Positions 31,474 through 44,637 are shown, numbered from the stretch's first letter. The stretch: DNA of 64,000 nt from Anthoceros angustus (GCA_010909165.1 MU008174.1:496001-560000), one strand, 5' to 3'. Made by a program: numbers and translations. Notes: generated by a model not told the origin, from the letters alone.

Positions 31474-34400
31474 TCACTTGGACACAGCAGGGTCTTCCCC
31501 CAGCATCCCTTTCAGGCTCTTGGTGAGCCAGATTGCTGTCTCCCTGGGAGACACTTTACCCCGCCCGAACGGCTTCAACACGATGGCGAGCTCCTCCAGC
31601 CGGTGCTGCGACAGCAGCTGCGCGCTGAGCTCCAGCAATCCCTCCAGCGCGTCCGCCCGCTGCCTGAAGGAAGTGACATCCACGCCCTGCGAACCTCCCC
31701 GCCCAGGATCCACGATCTCCTTGCTAGGAGCGGCGGCTGCATGACTCGCCTGCGGATGGCTGATCGTGCTGCTGCTGTTGTTGGAAACGGAGAGAACATC
31801 CACATCCGCCGTCGGCTGCATGTCCAGCAACGACCCAATATCCACCTTCTGCCGCAGATCCAGATCGTTCACCACCTGCTCCGGCTCCGAATGGGTCGAT
31901 CCCAGGCGGAACGTGCTGTGTCGGATCACATGGATCACGTCGTTGTAGGCTGCGCGGACCGGGGTCGGAGCCGCCTTCTCCACCTTATCGTTGATCTGGA
32001 TCGTTGCTTTCTCCTGAGATCTGTCTCCTCCTTCCCCCTCGGCGTCGTGGGTTGAAGGCAGCTTGGGGCCCTGGAGGGAGGAGATCATGGGTCCCTGCAT
32101 CGGCACCATGTCGTGCCTCCGCAGAGCATCCACATCCTTCCTGAACGCGGGAGTGGAGGACCCAGAAGCTTCCGCCGTTGAGGCCTGCCGGCCTCCTCTT
32201 CCATGGTCCCTCTGGCTGTACATGCCGGGTCTTCGGTGCTGAGGGAACGTCTCATCGATCTGCCCGTTAAGGGTGAACTCCGGGATCAGATCCAGCCGAG
32301 GTGCGTTCACAGACACGTCGGGAGACTGGTCTCTGAGCCTTGCTAGAGGGGCGCCATCGTGCATGTTGGAGTCGTGGTCCGGCTTGGGTGGAAGGTGCGG
32401 GAGAGGCACCGGGGCGATGTCTTCCGGGATCACTCTTGATTCTGGAGCTGCATACGACCTCAATCCCATGGAGTTAGATCTGGATCCGAGAGGTGACCTG
32501 TTCTGCTCTGAAGATCGGGCTGTTGCAGGGTGGTCTCCCAGAGTGAGGCTTGGAGCTGAGATCCTGGTCTTCGGGCTTGCATTGGTTAAGGATTGGCGTC
32601 CTCCTGTTGGGCGGTCTCCTGTCGGGGACGAGCTTCTCTTGGGGTGGCTGGACTTGGATGGAAGAGGAAGGGAAGCTCGGCGACCGGCGCTGGAGGTGCC
32701 GGCATTGGATCTCGTCTTGTGCTTCCTCTCATCTGAGCCCGAGCGAGTTGGTATGGCAGGAGGGGGCAGTTCTGTTTTGGATCTGGTGGGTCTGGGAGAT
32801 GTGTCTTCAACCGGGAGCTGTGGGAAAAGGAGATTAACAGAGAGGAAGAGACATGGGTGAAAATCACGTGAGAGGCAAAACAGACAAGGAGAAGATATGG
32901 ATGGTGGAGGAGCAGGCAACTCACCGGGTATCTGATGTGCAGAGGTGGAGGAACGGATTTCCTCGTGCCTTCCACCCTGGTTCTGACAGCACTGGGCTTC
33001 TGGCTCTCCAAGTGGGGAGTTTTCGGGCTCCCCAAGGACCTGACTCGATGTGACTTTGCTGGAGACTTTCTCGATCTCACCTTCTCTTCTTGATGCCGAT
33101 CTCTTGCTGCTGCTAAATCGGTCTCTTCTCTAAGTAGATCCATCAACGCCTGCTCTTCATCATCAGCCCAGGCAAGGGGTGGGGTGTCGAGTTCCTCCAG
33201 GCGTGCATTTGCAGCAGGAAGATGGCCATTGCTGGACGACCTGGACAGGTTGTCCTTCCCGCCCTGGTTGTCGTAGTTCCACATCTCATCTTCGATGGTT
33301 CTCTCCAAAGAATCTTCTGTCCGTGCAGGACGACTGGGAATGCCAAACTCAAAATTGCTAGGGCTGTTTACGCTGGTTGTGAAGCTCTCCCCGTCGCTGC
33401 TGACGGGGCTGCTGCAGGGGCTGTCCTGATGTGGCACACGTATCTTTGCAAACACGCGTTCTGGTGAGGGACAGATCATTCCCGACTGAATTTGGCACTG
33501 GAGCACGAAGGGCTGCAGGTGAGGATGCCTGAGCAGTTCTCCAGCCTGGACACAACAATGTTGTCAGTGCTTGTTTCTCATGGACTTTACCTGGAACTTT
33601 TCACGTAAACCGGAAACTTCAAATAGTAGCTTACAGTCGGCCGATGCTCAGGATTCTTTCTCAGCATGCTCCTTATCACCCCTTTCCTGCATGTGGGTAG
33701 CATGACCGTCTCAAGTAAGAAGCCATTCCCAACAGAAGTAAGCTTTAAGAAACTGGCTTATTTTTGAAACTGGAGCACAAGGAAGACGACTCACAATGCA
33801 CTGCTGTAGTTGCTCGGGAGCGGGCCAATGGTGGACTTGTTTATCTTGCTTATAAGCCCCTGCATGTCCTGCGCAACGCCAGAGATAGGATACGAAGCTT
33901 AGTTGTCACCGAACAACAACGCGTACGAAGGAATGCAGATACCCTTGCTTTCTCAGAGCAGGCAAGCAATCAACTTACGAATGCCTTGAAGGCTGGCCTA
34001 TGGGCTGTGATTTCATACATACAACAGCCTGCAAAAGCATAATGAATTTGACAGGGTTAGGTTAGGCTGCTGTATGCATTCTTCACATGATAACTACCAG
34101 GCACCTGAAAGGAAAGACGTTCACCTAGGGACCAGATGTCCGATTTGAAGCCATAAGGAATATCCGCAAGGAGTTCAGGACACATATAATTGGGGGTGCC
34201 CACCACCTGCGGTGATGCAACACAACTGAGGCCAACTCATTGTGCAATTCAAAGGGCTTTAGAACTTAAAGTGCAGTGAACTCAAGACTGTGAGGAGATC
34301 GTTTACCGATGAAGCTAGATCATCCTGCTTGAGCAGTTTCGCCAAACCAAAATCACCAAGCCGTATATCGTGCTCTTTCGTCAGAAATATGTTGGAACAC

Positions 34401-35944
34401 TGGGAAATACAAGGACGTGTTAACAGCATGTTACAAATGGCTAGTAGGATGCGAGGACTAAGAGCTGCAATTTTCGTCTTCCTCGGAGGTGAGAATGAAA
34501 GAGACATACCTTCAGGTCCCGATGCAGAACATGATTTGAGTGCAAGTAGTCCACGGCGAGTAAGAGCTGGGCAAACCACTTGCATAGCCGCTGATAGAGG
34601 AAGAGAGCTTATTAGATGGGCGTGCAGGAATCGTCTGGCAGATGCAAGTGGAATGTTGGGAGAGAGACAAAAAGGGGGCGAGGAAGCAACAGGCATACAG
34701 GCTTTTAACCTCTTCAGGAAAGAAAATGCCGCTCGACTTCCTGACCAGCTCCGCCCTGTAGTCATAAGCACACGAACGTAGCTCTTTCCATCACTCAGTT
34801 GCCTCCTGTCAGCTGAAGGTATCCAGGAAATGCATTTAGAAAACCAACTTACATGTCACCGCCTTCACAGTACCCGGTGACAATGCACACATAGCACCCC
34901 TGCCAAAGAAACACTCTGTCAGCACCCAAGTCAAGAGCTCAGGAAAGGAACAACTCCATCCGAGACTGCACCTTCTCCACCCAAGATTCCTTGTACTCCA
35001 CAATGAAGGGGTGTTGGACTCGTGAGACAAGGGCCATCTGCAATACGAAGCCTGGAATGAGTGAGACTGGTCTCCTCCTGCTGCGAGCCTCATTGTACCA
35101 AAGTCACGAACCCAGGGTGGTATGCTTCCCACTACCTCTTGATGAGCTGACCTCCTGCATCTGTCAGTCTGGCGAGCCAGACGAATCTTCTTAAGCACAT
35201 ATCTGCAGGCGGCAGAAAACACACGACCAAAAGGTTAGAAAGCCCACAACTGAAGAGGGCAAAATTGGATCCTCTTGCTAGGTCGAGGATGGCTTGAATT
35301 ATGCTTTCTAACCTGCTATGTCCTTTGTGTGTCCACAGTCTCCAGACAGTTGCTAAGGCAAGTTTATACAGAAGAGATGTAGGCCGTATCATGATCCGAA
35401 CCAGGACCCATATCATGATATGGATCGAAGTCCATATCATGATCCACACAAATTTTTGCATGAAAGAAGAGGTGGGGTGGGCTGTAGCGGGCAGTGAGCT
35501 CACAGGGTCCCTTCCATGTCACAGAAGGGGTGCACAGCTTACCTCTACAGCTCTTCTTCATCAGGCATTCTCTAACTGGACACGCGACAAAGAAGAAGAA
35601 AATGATGCAGGCAGGGTCACCTGAGCAGGAGCCACAATTCCAGTCCTACAGGACCAAATCACAGACCAGGAAAGGCAAGACATGCTGGGTGGGGATCTGA
35701 CCGGGCCGGGAAGGTGGAAGGGCTGTGACCGACACACACAGGACCGGATTCCTACAACAGCCGAGTATGCCTAGCCGATGATGCAGATATGCTACCTACA
35801 CCAACATTCCTGCTTCACATAGAGAGGGAAAGGGTCCTGATCTCACTTCTTCTTTTCAATTTTGTGGTTGACAAGGATGGCAGAGCCAAATGCGCCCCGC
35901 CCCACTTGCTCCATTATTTCATACTGCTCCATTCTGGACTCCAT
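31474..35944 (-). CDS. NEK: NIMA-related serine/threonine kinase (NEK), 13 exons
   Basis: Minus-strand exons are 35944-35847, 35202-35136, 35037-34972, 34899-34853, 34755-34710, 34590-34510, 34399-34307, 34206-34125, 34028-33979, 33868-33795, 33686-33635, 33545-32925 and 32817-31474. The phases agree and the product is 906 residues. It starts [20 protein letters not shown] (glycine loop). The ATP Lys lies in [11 protein letters not shown], the catalytic loop is HRDLK (131-135), the magnesium motif DFG (151-153) and the activation-segment end GTPNYMCPE (169-177). The insert [13 protein letters not shown] is characteristic of plant NEKs. The kinase domain ends near residue 258. The remaining 640 residues are Ser/Pro/Arg-rich with short acidic and Leu-rich patches, possibly a regulatory and oligomerisation tail. 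Plant NEKs phosphorylate tubulin and control microtubules and directional growth. All catalytic residues are present. The start is the first Met in good kinase context; the second Met (residue 5) is an alternative. Confidence 0.95.
35383..35448. repeat. Cluster of TATCATGAT palindromes in NEK intron 1
   Basis: Four copies of (A)TATCATGAT(A/C) occur within 65 bases of the 644-base first intron. One is the perfect 12-base palindrome ATATCATGATAT. The flanking text is also partly repeated (accaggacccat, cgaagtccat). Function is unknown; an intronic regulatory site or hairpin is possible. Confidence 0.7.
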
Positions 35945-38013
35945 GGCAGCCAGCACACAAGAATTCACTTCATTCCCTTTTCCACAAATCCTGCGGCCCC
36001 GAGACCTGCCTTTGTTTCCTCCCCAGCTCCCGGGAAGATCGCCCCAGCCTCCACACACGCGTCGCCTGCACTACTAACCCAACTATACACCAGCCAGGCT
36101 CCGATCACCCAACCAGGCTCCGCTACGATGTCTCTGGAAAATCCCAAGTCTGTGCGGCGGGCCCTCACTCCATCCTCGTCCCAAGATCTACCTCCAATCC
36201 CAGAGCCCACAATGTGCCCTACCTAGCGCCCCCCGAGCCCTGGACTGCGCACATTCACAGCACCCCGCCGACATTTGCCTCAGCTTCTAGTCCAGAAATG
36301 CGGCACAGAATCCCAGGCAGCAAGCATCCATCCAGCAAGCAGGCAGTCGAAGCGCACACGAAATTGCGAGCGGAATGCAGCAACACTCAATGCAATACAA
36401 TGCCATACAATGCGACACTTGGCCGAGACAGGAACTGAATTGCCTCATCTCCCATCCCGATCACACAAGTCCGGAAGTGGGGAAAGCAGCAGGCAAGGCA
36501 GGGATCCCGTACAGGCAGCTGTGCTTGACCTGCGAGCCCTCGCCGATTGCAGGTTGATTCCAGCCACAGCCGGCCTGCACGTTCTGCCGTCCCCCCGATC
36601 CGTCAGGCGCGCAGGCAGGGAGACGGAGATGCAGCTGCTCGGGGGGGCCAGAGGCCAGAAGCAGCGTCCTGGCTCCGGGCCATATACACAAGCTGCCTGT
36701 GCGTGCGCTCGCCGGCTCTCATGAGCTCGCCTCTCTCTCGCTCTAGCTTTCCGTGGACGTGGTGGTCATCTCCGCAATCTAGGAGTGCTCCGATGCGATG
36801 CGATGCGGATGTGACGATGCTCTCTGCTGCTGCGGCGCCTGGCTCTGAAGGGGGCCGGGCAGGAGGACATCAATCTGTGACTCTCCCTCCTCTCAAGCCT
36901 TCTCCTGCGCCTGCTGCTCACGTCGCAGCGATGGCAGGCTGCCCGGGCCCTGCGAGCAAGAACAGGCACAACGTGCTGGCATCACTGCCGGCGGGTGTTC
37001 GCACTGTGCTTCCATCCAGGCCTATTCGCTCGCCAGTTGCACCGTAATGCGCGGGAACGAGCGAAACAGGCCTCCCAGATCACACACAACTATCGCACAC
37101 CACACCGCATTGGGCCATGGTGGGTCATGCCCTCTGCCCACTCACCGGCCACGGTGAGACTGTGGCAGTAGAAAGAGAGCAGCGCCCAGACAAGTCAGCT
37201 GACACTCCTGCCGCCAGAGCCATCCATAATGTGGCGGAGGCGTGCTTGTCTGAACTGGGAGAAGCCCTAAATTAGGGGCCTTGCTTACGCCAAAACGGGG
37301 GGCTTCGCTATGCCAGATTGGAGCCGTTAAGCTTAGCATAACACAGGTAACGTTCCATCTTGAGTTAGACGTCGGGAAAGGAAAGCAAGAAGCCGTGTGC
37401 ACGGTGTTAGGTCCTGAAACAGTCTATTATGCGAAGGGAAGTAAGACAGCGGGAGCGACATGGGATAAATAGCCAAGTCATTCCAGCGCGACTGGGAGCG
37501 GGTCAGAGTACTGGTCGTCTGGAAACTGGCCACCAACAGCTCTCACAATCTTGCCCATGTTCCATGGCACGGAGTACAGTGCACAGACGTGTGACAGCGT
37601 TCCGGTACAGTGCAAGGTGGGGCCGATGCTGCTGGCCCATCTTCACGGTTTCACCTTCCTCTAGGCGAGCTTCACCACCGGCATTCACTCTGCTTCATCT
37701 TCTGCATTCACTCTGCGAAAGAAGGCGAGAGCTGTGTGGGATTGAATAAGAGCTGAACACAGGTGAAACCGGCCCGACGTGTACGAAGAAAGCCGGACAT
37801 GTGCCTACCTGAGATCCCTCCTGTTGTGCTCATCACCTGCAGCTTACAGTTACCAGAACCTATGTACGAACTGGGATTGCAGGGTGAGGGAGAGGGAAGT
37901 CTAACCGACCTGATGATGGAACATTGATGGCATATGTACACAGGCATCATCATACATACATGGAAGGGAAGTAGAACTACACAGGTCTGCAGCTACGAGA
38001 GAAGGAGTCTGGG
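35945..38013. other. NEK upstream region and intergenic spacer
   Basis: The spacer is about 2.1 kb and must hold the NEK promoter and leader and the 3' end of the DNL-finger gene. It has pyrimidine-rich tracts (36720-36750) and a small direct repeat, CAATACAATGCCATACAATG (about 36396). Open frames here (for example plus 36547-37047) are in GC-rich sequence without motifs and I do not call them genes. Confidence 0.4.
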
Positions 38014-39060
38014 TCACTGGTGCTTCTCATCCCAGGTGATGGTCGAACTTGTGAGGTAGTCGTAGGACTCGTGGTATGCGAAGCCGGGTTCCTGGTAGCC
38101 TCCGAAAACCCTACCCTGCAGTTCGTGAAAGAGGTTGAGGTTGTCCACGAGCTTGTGGAAAACGTTGCAGCCACCACACTGCAAAACGGCAGGCAAGTGA
38201 GCGTGATGAGTCAGCAGCAGAGATGAAGGAAGAGGACAATTGGATTGACTTGAATTGGGTGGTTCATGAAGAAGAGAGTATGTAGTCTGGACCTGGACGA
38301 AAACGGTGCCGTCGGTGTAGGCATGAGGATTGATGGCACGAGTAGTTCGGTGGCCACAGACGTTACATGTGAAGGCAACCCGCATCCGCCGGCGAGGAGA
38401 TCTGGTCAGCGAAGGCCACTGGTTGTCTTCAACATCGTCCCCCTTCGAGTGAGCACTGTCAGGAACAGCTGGGCCTTCCAAACCAGATCCTGTTGTCCAC
38501 CCCTTGCCTGCAGCTGCGTGCAGAACCAATCCCATTGCTGCATCCTACATGTCCAGAACCACCCACGCAGGCAACCCAGAGTTAGTACATTCGATGAGGC
38601 AGGCAGAAATTGCAGACGGGAAGACAGGGTCCACACCTCACCTTAGACAAGGTCTCAAACCTCTGGGGTGCAGCTAACGAGAGGATCAAACCCTCCACGG
38701 GTTCTGCCGCCGAGGAAGAATCAGGGCCCTCATCCTCATTGTCATTGTCATTGTCTGCAAGCAGCTCACGTTTCTCAGACGGAATCCCGAGCCTCTACGG
38801 GAGGCAACGCAACGACAGTGACTGAACATACCAGGCACACCAAAGCCCTCTACAGCCATGTTCATGGCAGATGTTCCAACCCCGTTCTCCCACTCTTGCT
38901 GCAGTAACGGGCTGATAGCCTCATGGCTTTTGATGGGGGAACCGCTGTTCCAACCCCTGTACATGGCACAGACTGCTGTGCCGGGACTTGAATGTGACCG
39001 ACACGCCGCAGTGGACATGGAGAAGGGTTGAGCAATTGCCCTACTTTGCAACAAGGCCAT
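38014..39060 (-). CDS. DNL-type zinc-finger protein (Zim17/HEP-like), 4 coding exons
   Basis: Minus-strand exons are 39060-38832, 38754-38642, 38544-38293 and 38178-38014, with consistent phases. The product is 252 residues. The first 70 residues are Ala/Ser/Arg-rich and low in acidic residues early on, as in an organellar presequence. A short Asp/Asn/Glu/Ser linker follows. The zinc finger has TCNVCGHRTT (Cys174, Cys177) and QCGGCNVFHKLVDNLNLF (Cys199, Cys202), with the eponymous Asp-Asn-Leu at 210-212. Proteins of this family keep mitochondrial or plastid Hsp70 soluble and active. The initiating Met sits two bases after a probable TTGCAG acceptor. A non-coding first exon, ending at the donor near 39358, therefore lies upstream. 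A truncated second copy of the 5' half lies at 42.5-43.5 kb. Confidence 0.9.
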
Positions 39061-39700
39061 TCCTGCAAGCTGCGAGCACCAAACAGATGAAACTTAGAAT
39101 AAATTACCACACCAAGAGCAGCACAACCTACACAAACCCTGTCACTCGGATCCCCCCATTTCCCCGTTCTCCTCACACCTCTTCGCAGCTCCCGTCTCGG
39201 ATTGTCCACCACAAACAGCTACATTGCAGCTAATCGTCACCGATTCCAAACAGCACACCAACTTGTGCTCTCTTGATCCTAACCACCTCGGCTCTGAGAA
39301 CGCAATTGCAAGCAGCTCCAGGCAGAACTGAAACCCCCTTCCAGAGCTACGTTTACCTGACAGCGCTGTGGGTGAAGAAGACAATTGCTGTATCCACGAG
39401 ATGAAACCCTAGCTTCGCCGAGATGTTCAGCTTGGAGCGTGGAACTAGATTCCACAGCGGCAGCAGCTGATGCTTGGGTGAAGACCCAAACCTTGGTCTC
39501 CACGGCCAGAGTTCCTTCGTCCACAAGCAAGGGAAACCAAGATATTTTGATCCGCAGAGATACTCTGACGTATCGGTACCTCGTGGCAGGCGTTTTATGT
39601 CTTCTATTAGGGTCTTCATAAAGTTTTCCAACCACGAGAGTAGACGCCGTGGCTGGGTGCTTAAATAAATCTGTTTGCTTGTTTGCGAACAAACAAACAA
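39061..39700 (-). promoter_or_regulatory. Leader exon/intron and promoter of the DNL-finger gene
   Basis: Reading on the minus strand, a likely non-coding exon ends in AGCGCTGTCAG followed by GTAAACG (about 39358). An intron follows up to TTGCAG just before the start codon. Further upstream are oligo(GTTT) runs (39668-39700). The extent of the promoter is a guess. Confidence 0.5.
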
Positions 39701-40047
39701 TTTTATTTGTTACGGCCTTTGTTACGGCCCATTTTCTTACGGCCTTGTCCCAAGGCACCAAAAATTTGAACCGTCGGATTAGTATGCAGGTACTGTTAGG
39801 AAAGTTATGAGTTTAAGCAAAGCGAGAGTGTTTTGTACAACCAGAGAAGCGGCATAGGGGAGTGTGCATTCCAGGATATAGGGAGCAGTTGATAAGGAAC
39901 AAGAGGCTCTCAGTGTGGGTGCCCCTTGGCATACCGGAAATTGCATCTCGAACCTTGCGCCCCTGTGAGTATAAGGAGGGGGTTTGAAATGAATTGTATG
40001 AGAAGGAGAGACATACTGGAGCCTGGCTCCTGGCCGCTTTCTGTTTC
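39701..40047. other. Flank between the DNL-finger gene and the retrotransposon mosaic
   Basis: It holds a triple TTACGGCC repeat (39710-39745) and then sequence with LTR-like character (TATAAGGAGG at about 39970). No gene is evident. It could be part of an LTR of the adjacent element. Confidence 0.35.
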
Positions 40048-42475
40048 CATGAATACTGTACACCACAGTCCTGTGTGGCTTCGTAGTTGAGTATGACTAG
40101 TCAGATGATTGAGGGGGATTCAGCATCATCTCACATTGTAGGTGATGGCCAATGACTAATGACTTCTTCTCTGCTGTGGTGTGCCACGCGAATGCCAAGA
40201 TTCTAGGTTGTTTCAACTTCTCCTGGTGGAGGCAAGAAGAGCTACTTCCTACCATCCCATGATGCTGTCATACAAAGCTCCGTTCTGCATAGGATGCGAA
40301 TCCTGCAGGGCAAGTGTGTTACATGCTCTTTTCTTCTCCCATTACTAATATCTACATCAGTGGCACCCCCGGTGGGACTAACGTTACGTGTATAGGCTTG
40401 ATACTCTGACACCCTTGCTTCCTTCTGGTTGCAGATGCTCTTTCTTCTATCTCCCTAGTATCTGGTCAGTCACGAGTCCGACAATTCTCACAAAAAACTG
40501 ATATGTGAATGTCATGTGGAAGCTTAGGAAACACCCACAGCTTACCCAAAATATTCACAGGAAGCTAAACTGCAGTAAGAAGGTAAAGCGTCAATATATA
40601 TATCGCTATGATGGAAAGCCTCACAGCCCTTTCGGGATTCGAAATGCTCCCATGGCTCTCACGCGGTTCTTCTTGTCAGGTCCCACCTTTTGAATCGTGA
40701 AATCCTCGGTGCTCCTCATTTCTAATCGATAATGTCTAGGTAGGACGAAGAAGAGGCAGATGGCCTTCTCCTAACTCGATTCTTCAAGGCTGGTACATAT
40801 GGGGATCATCCTATTCTCCCCCAATTTTATGGAGCTCTCCTTGAGGAGGATCCCGTGAGCATCTCATGTCTTTGCTTCAAAGTGCTGAAAAATAGGATGT
40901 TAGGCCGAAAAGAAACTTGAAGTTCCCTATTTCCTTGCAAGGTGAAGTAAGGAGAGAGTCTTGTCGGCTTTGCATATTCCATTTTGGGGTTTTTGTGCTA
41001 GCCTCTTGCACGCACCTTGGCTTGATTTTGACCAGTCCAAGTAGAATGGTGGTTTCAATTCACACTAGCTCCCTACAACTCATGCAGCAACATAGTGTGT
41101 GTTGATGTGTAATGTATGTGCTCATATGTGTGAGCAGGGATGACGATGAAGATGTTTGTATCCACGGAGCTTGAGAGGAGTATGAGAGAATACATGTTCT
41201 TTAATTAGTATGATCCTTGGGGTCTCCCTAAAGATACTTCAACTCTTTGCCGCCATTGCAATGCTATTTCATGCTTCCTGAATGAGATGTTGGGGTCCAC
41301 CTTCCATAGCCAATCTTGTTCCGAACACTTCATGTGCTAAAGCATCGATAACCTTGAGTCGATCCGTTGGTGTATCCTTGAATATTGATGCGTGCGGTTA
41401 CCTTCTCCACCATGCCATTGGCTAACTTCATTTGCTATTGTGTATCGTGTTATACCATGTGGCTTCGGTCCTTAGCCACATCTCTCATGTAGGCAGTGAG
41501 GATCCTCCATCCACTAAGAAAGTGACTCGCTTGCCTCCCAACAATCTCTCAACTGATCGATGCTTGAGGTGTTCATAACACTCGGGCCTTTCTTACTCAT
41601 TGCTGTCTAGTCTGTTCTCTACTCCTTTATTCTTCTCTTTCTTGCTGTCATGACATTCTGGATGTGATGTACTATCCAATCTTTCCAGTGAGTTGAAAGT
41701 AACTTGTTCTCCTGCAAGGCCAATGGTGCTCTTCCTTGCTCCACCACCGCGAATAAGGCTCCATATGGAATGTCACGGATATGTGATCGGGGCAGCATAA
41801 CGCAAGCATAGGCCTTTCATCAAGAATTCCTTTTCTCTTTTGTCTCTTTGTTTGAATTCAATCGGCTTGACTCTTCTTTGTTGGCGTTGGCTAACGTGGC
41901 TCGTCTGAGCTCGACCTTGGCTTCCATGTGTGCTGGCCATTGTACTTTGCTTGGTAAGGTCTGTACCCTCCTTGCACCGGATTGGCTGCCATTGCGGCTG
42001 GAGCTTACGTTTTCACGCTAAATTTTCTACATCCATGGCAGCCTGCATGGCCTCTTCAATTGTTGAGCAACGTTGTTGTTTAATTCGCAACTTATGCTCT
42101 GGCTTCACAGCATCTAGCTAGCTTGGTTTCTTGCTCCAAGTCAGGCAACTTGAACATGGTTTTCTTGAAACTCAAGCGAAATTCCTTCAAGGAGCCTGTA
42201 AGCTTGAGGGCGTACCATGCTGACCAGCAACGTTCTTTGTGGTCCTTGGGCAAAAAATTTTGGAGGATTTCAGCCTTTATCACTTTCCATGAGAGGATAG
42301 GTGGCTTCTCCCTCCTTGTGTTGGCTTCTCTTCTATTCTCCCACCACGTCCTTGCCAAATGACAAGTATAATGTGACTAGATCGATTTTCTCTTTTCTCG
42401 ATCATTTCACTACTTCAAATATATGAGAAAGCTTGTGTCTCTTGCGGCTTTGTAGGACTCCTATCTTGACAACTC
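40048..42475. mobile_element. Ty3/gypsy mosaic, copy R1
   Basis: It is homologous along its length to copy R3 (about 44638-47050). On the minus strand 42358-42092 is a gag fragment (ARTWWENRREAN, then KEFRLSFKKTMFKLPDLEQE), and decayed zinc-knuckle and protease sequence lies below it. On the plus strand PFGIRNAPMALTRF (about 40631) resembles the reverse-transcriptase motif F-G-x-x-N-A-P, so pieces of oppositely oriented elements may be joined. All frames are broken. Confidence 0.65.
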
Positions 42476-43512
42476 GATGTCTCAAACCTCTGGGGTGCAG
42501 CTAACGAGAGGATCAAACCCTCCACGGTTCTGCCGCCAATCAGGGCCCTCATCCTCATTGTCATTGTCATTGTCTGCAAGCAGCTCACGTTTCTCAGACG
42601 GAATCCCGAGCCTCTACGGGAGGCAACGCAACGACAGTGACTGAACATACCAGGCACACCAAAGCCCTCTACAGCCATGTTCATGGCAGATGTTCCAACC
42701 CCGTTCTCCCACTCTTGCTGCAGTAACGGGCTGATAGCCTCATGGCTTTTGATGGGGGAACCGCTGTTCCAACCCCGTGCTACGGCACAGACTGCTGTGC
42801 CGGGACTTGAATGTGACCGACACGCCGCAGTGGACATGGAGAAGGGTTGAGCAATTGCCCTACTTTGCAACAAGGCCATTCCTGCAAGCTGCGAGCACCA
42901 AACAGATGAAACTTAGAATAAATTACCACCAAGAGCAGCACAACCTACACAAACCCTGTCACTCGGATCCCCATTTCCCCGTTCTCCTCACACCTCTTCG
43001 CAGCTCCGTCTCGGATTGTCCACCACAAACAGCTACATTGCAGCTAATCGTCACCGATTCCAAACAGCACACCAACTTGTGCTCTCTTGATCCTAACCAC
43101 CTCGGCTCTGAGAACGCAATTGCAAGCAGCTCAGGCAGAACTGAAACCCCTTCCAGAGCTACGTTTACCTGACAGCGCTGTGGGTGAAGAAGACAATTGC
43201 TGTATCCACGAGATGAAACCCTAGCTTCGCCGAGATGTTCAGCTTGGAGCGTGGAACTAGATTCCACAGCGGCAGCAGCTGATGCTTGGTGAAGACCCAA
43301 ACCTTGGTCTCCACGGCCAGAGTTCCTTCGTCCACAAGCAAGAACCAAGATATTTTGATCCGCAGAGATACTCTGACGTATCGGTACCTCGTGGCAGGCG
43401 TTTTTATGCTCTATTAGGGTCTTCATAAAGTTTTCCAACCACGAGAGTAGACGCCGTGGCTGGGTGCTTAAATAAATCTGTTTGCTTGTTTGCGAACAAA
43501 CAAACAATTTTA
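42476..43512. pseudogene. Duplicated 5' piece of the DNL-finger gene
   Basis: It matches 38650-39700 nearly base for base, with small deletions. It includes the leader exon, leader intron, coding exon 1, intron 1 and most of exon 2, all on the minus strand. The zinc-finger exons are absent, so the product, if any, would be only a targeting sequence. The left junction lies in shared GTCTCAAAC and the right junction in shared CAATTTTAT, both shared with the retrotransposon sequence. Introns are retained, so it is a DNA-level copy, not a retrocopy. Confidence 0.9.
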
Positions 43513-44637
43513 TGGAGCTCCTTCAGAGGATCCTGGTGAGCATCTCATGCTGTTCAAACGAGTGCTGAAAAATAGGATGTTAGGCACTGAAAAGAAACTT
43601 GTGAAGTACTTCCCTATTTCCTTGCAAGGTGAAGTAAGGAGAGGAAGTCTTTGTCTGGCTTTGCATATTCCATTTTGGGGGTTTTTTGTGCTAGCCTCTT
43701 GCACGCACCTTGGCTTGATTTTGACCAGTCCAAGTAGAATGGTGGTTTCAATTCACACTAGCTCCCTACAACTCATGCAGCAACATAGTGTGTGTTGATG
43801 TGTAATGTATGCACTGTGCTCATATGTGTGAGCAGGATGACGATGAAGATGTTTGTATCCCTGGAGCTTGAGAGGAGTATGAGAGAATACATGTTCTTTA
43901 ATTAGTATGATCCTTGGGGTCTCCCTAAAGATACTTCAACTCTTTGCCCTGCCATTGCAATGCTATTTCATGCTTCCTGAATGAGATGTTGGGGTCCACC
44001 TTCCATAGCCAATCTTGTTCCGAACACTTCATGTGCTAAAGCATCGATAACCTTGAGTCGATCCGTTGGTGTATCCTTGAATATTGATGCGTGCGGTTAC
44101 CTTCTCCACCATGCCATTGGCTAACTTCATTTGCTATTGTGTATCGTGTTATACCATGTGGCTTCGGTCCTTAGCCACATCTCTCATGTAGGCAGTGAGG
44201 ATCCTCCATCCACTAAGAAAGTGACTCGTTTGCCTCCCAACAATCTCTCAACTGTCAGCGATCTGTGCTTGAGGTGTTCATAACACTCGGGCCTTTCTTA
44301 CTCATTGCTGTCTAGTCTGTTCTCTACTCCTTTATTCTTCTCTTTCTTGCTGTCATGACATTCTGGATGTGATGTACTATCCAATCTTTCCAGTGAGTTG
44401 AAAGTAACTTGTTCTCCTGCAAGGCCAATGGTGCTCTTCCTTGCTCTCAGCCACTCGCCGAATAAGGCTCCATATGGACGATTAATACGGATATGTGATC
44501 GGGGGAGACAGCAAAGCGAAGCATAGGCCTTTCATCAAGAATTCCTTTTTTTCTCTCTTTTGTCTCTTTGTTTGAATTCAATCGACTCTTCTTTGTTGGC
44601 GGCGTTGGCTAAGCGCTCGTCGCTCGACCTTGGCTTC
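43505..44637. mobile_element. Ty3/gypsy mosaic, copy R2 (partial)
   Basis: It corresponds to about 40827-41925 of R1. The plus strand at 43510-43680 reads DPGEHLMLFKRVLKNRML and YFPISLQGEV, a gag-like pattern. The minus strand carries decayed protease sequence. It joins R3 near CCATGAATC. Confidence 0.6.

Noticed and set aside
32273-32860. 195-codon plus-strand frame
   Set aside because: It is antisense to the last NEK exon, which is supported by splice phases and the kinase context.
36547-37047. 166-codon plus frame in GC-rich DNA between the two minus-strand genes
   Set aside because: It lacks a motif, overlaps other equally long frames and lies where the NEK promoter and leader should be.
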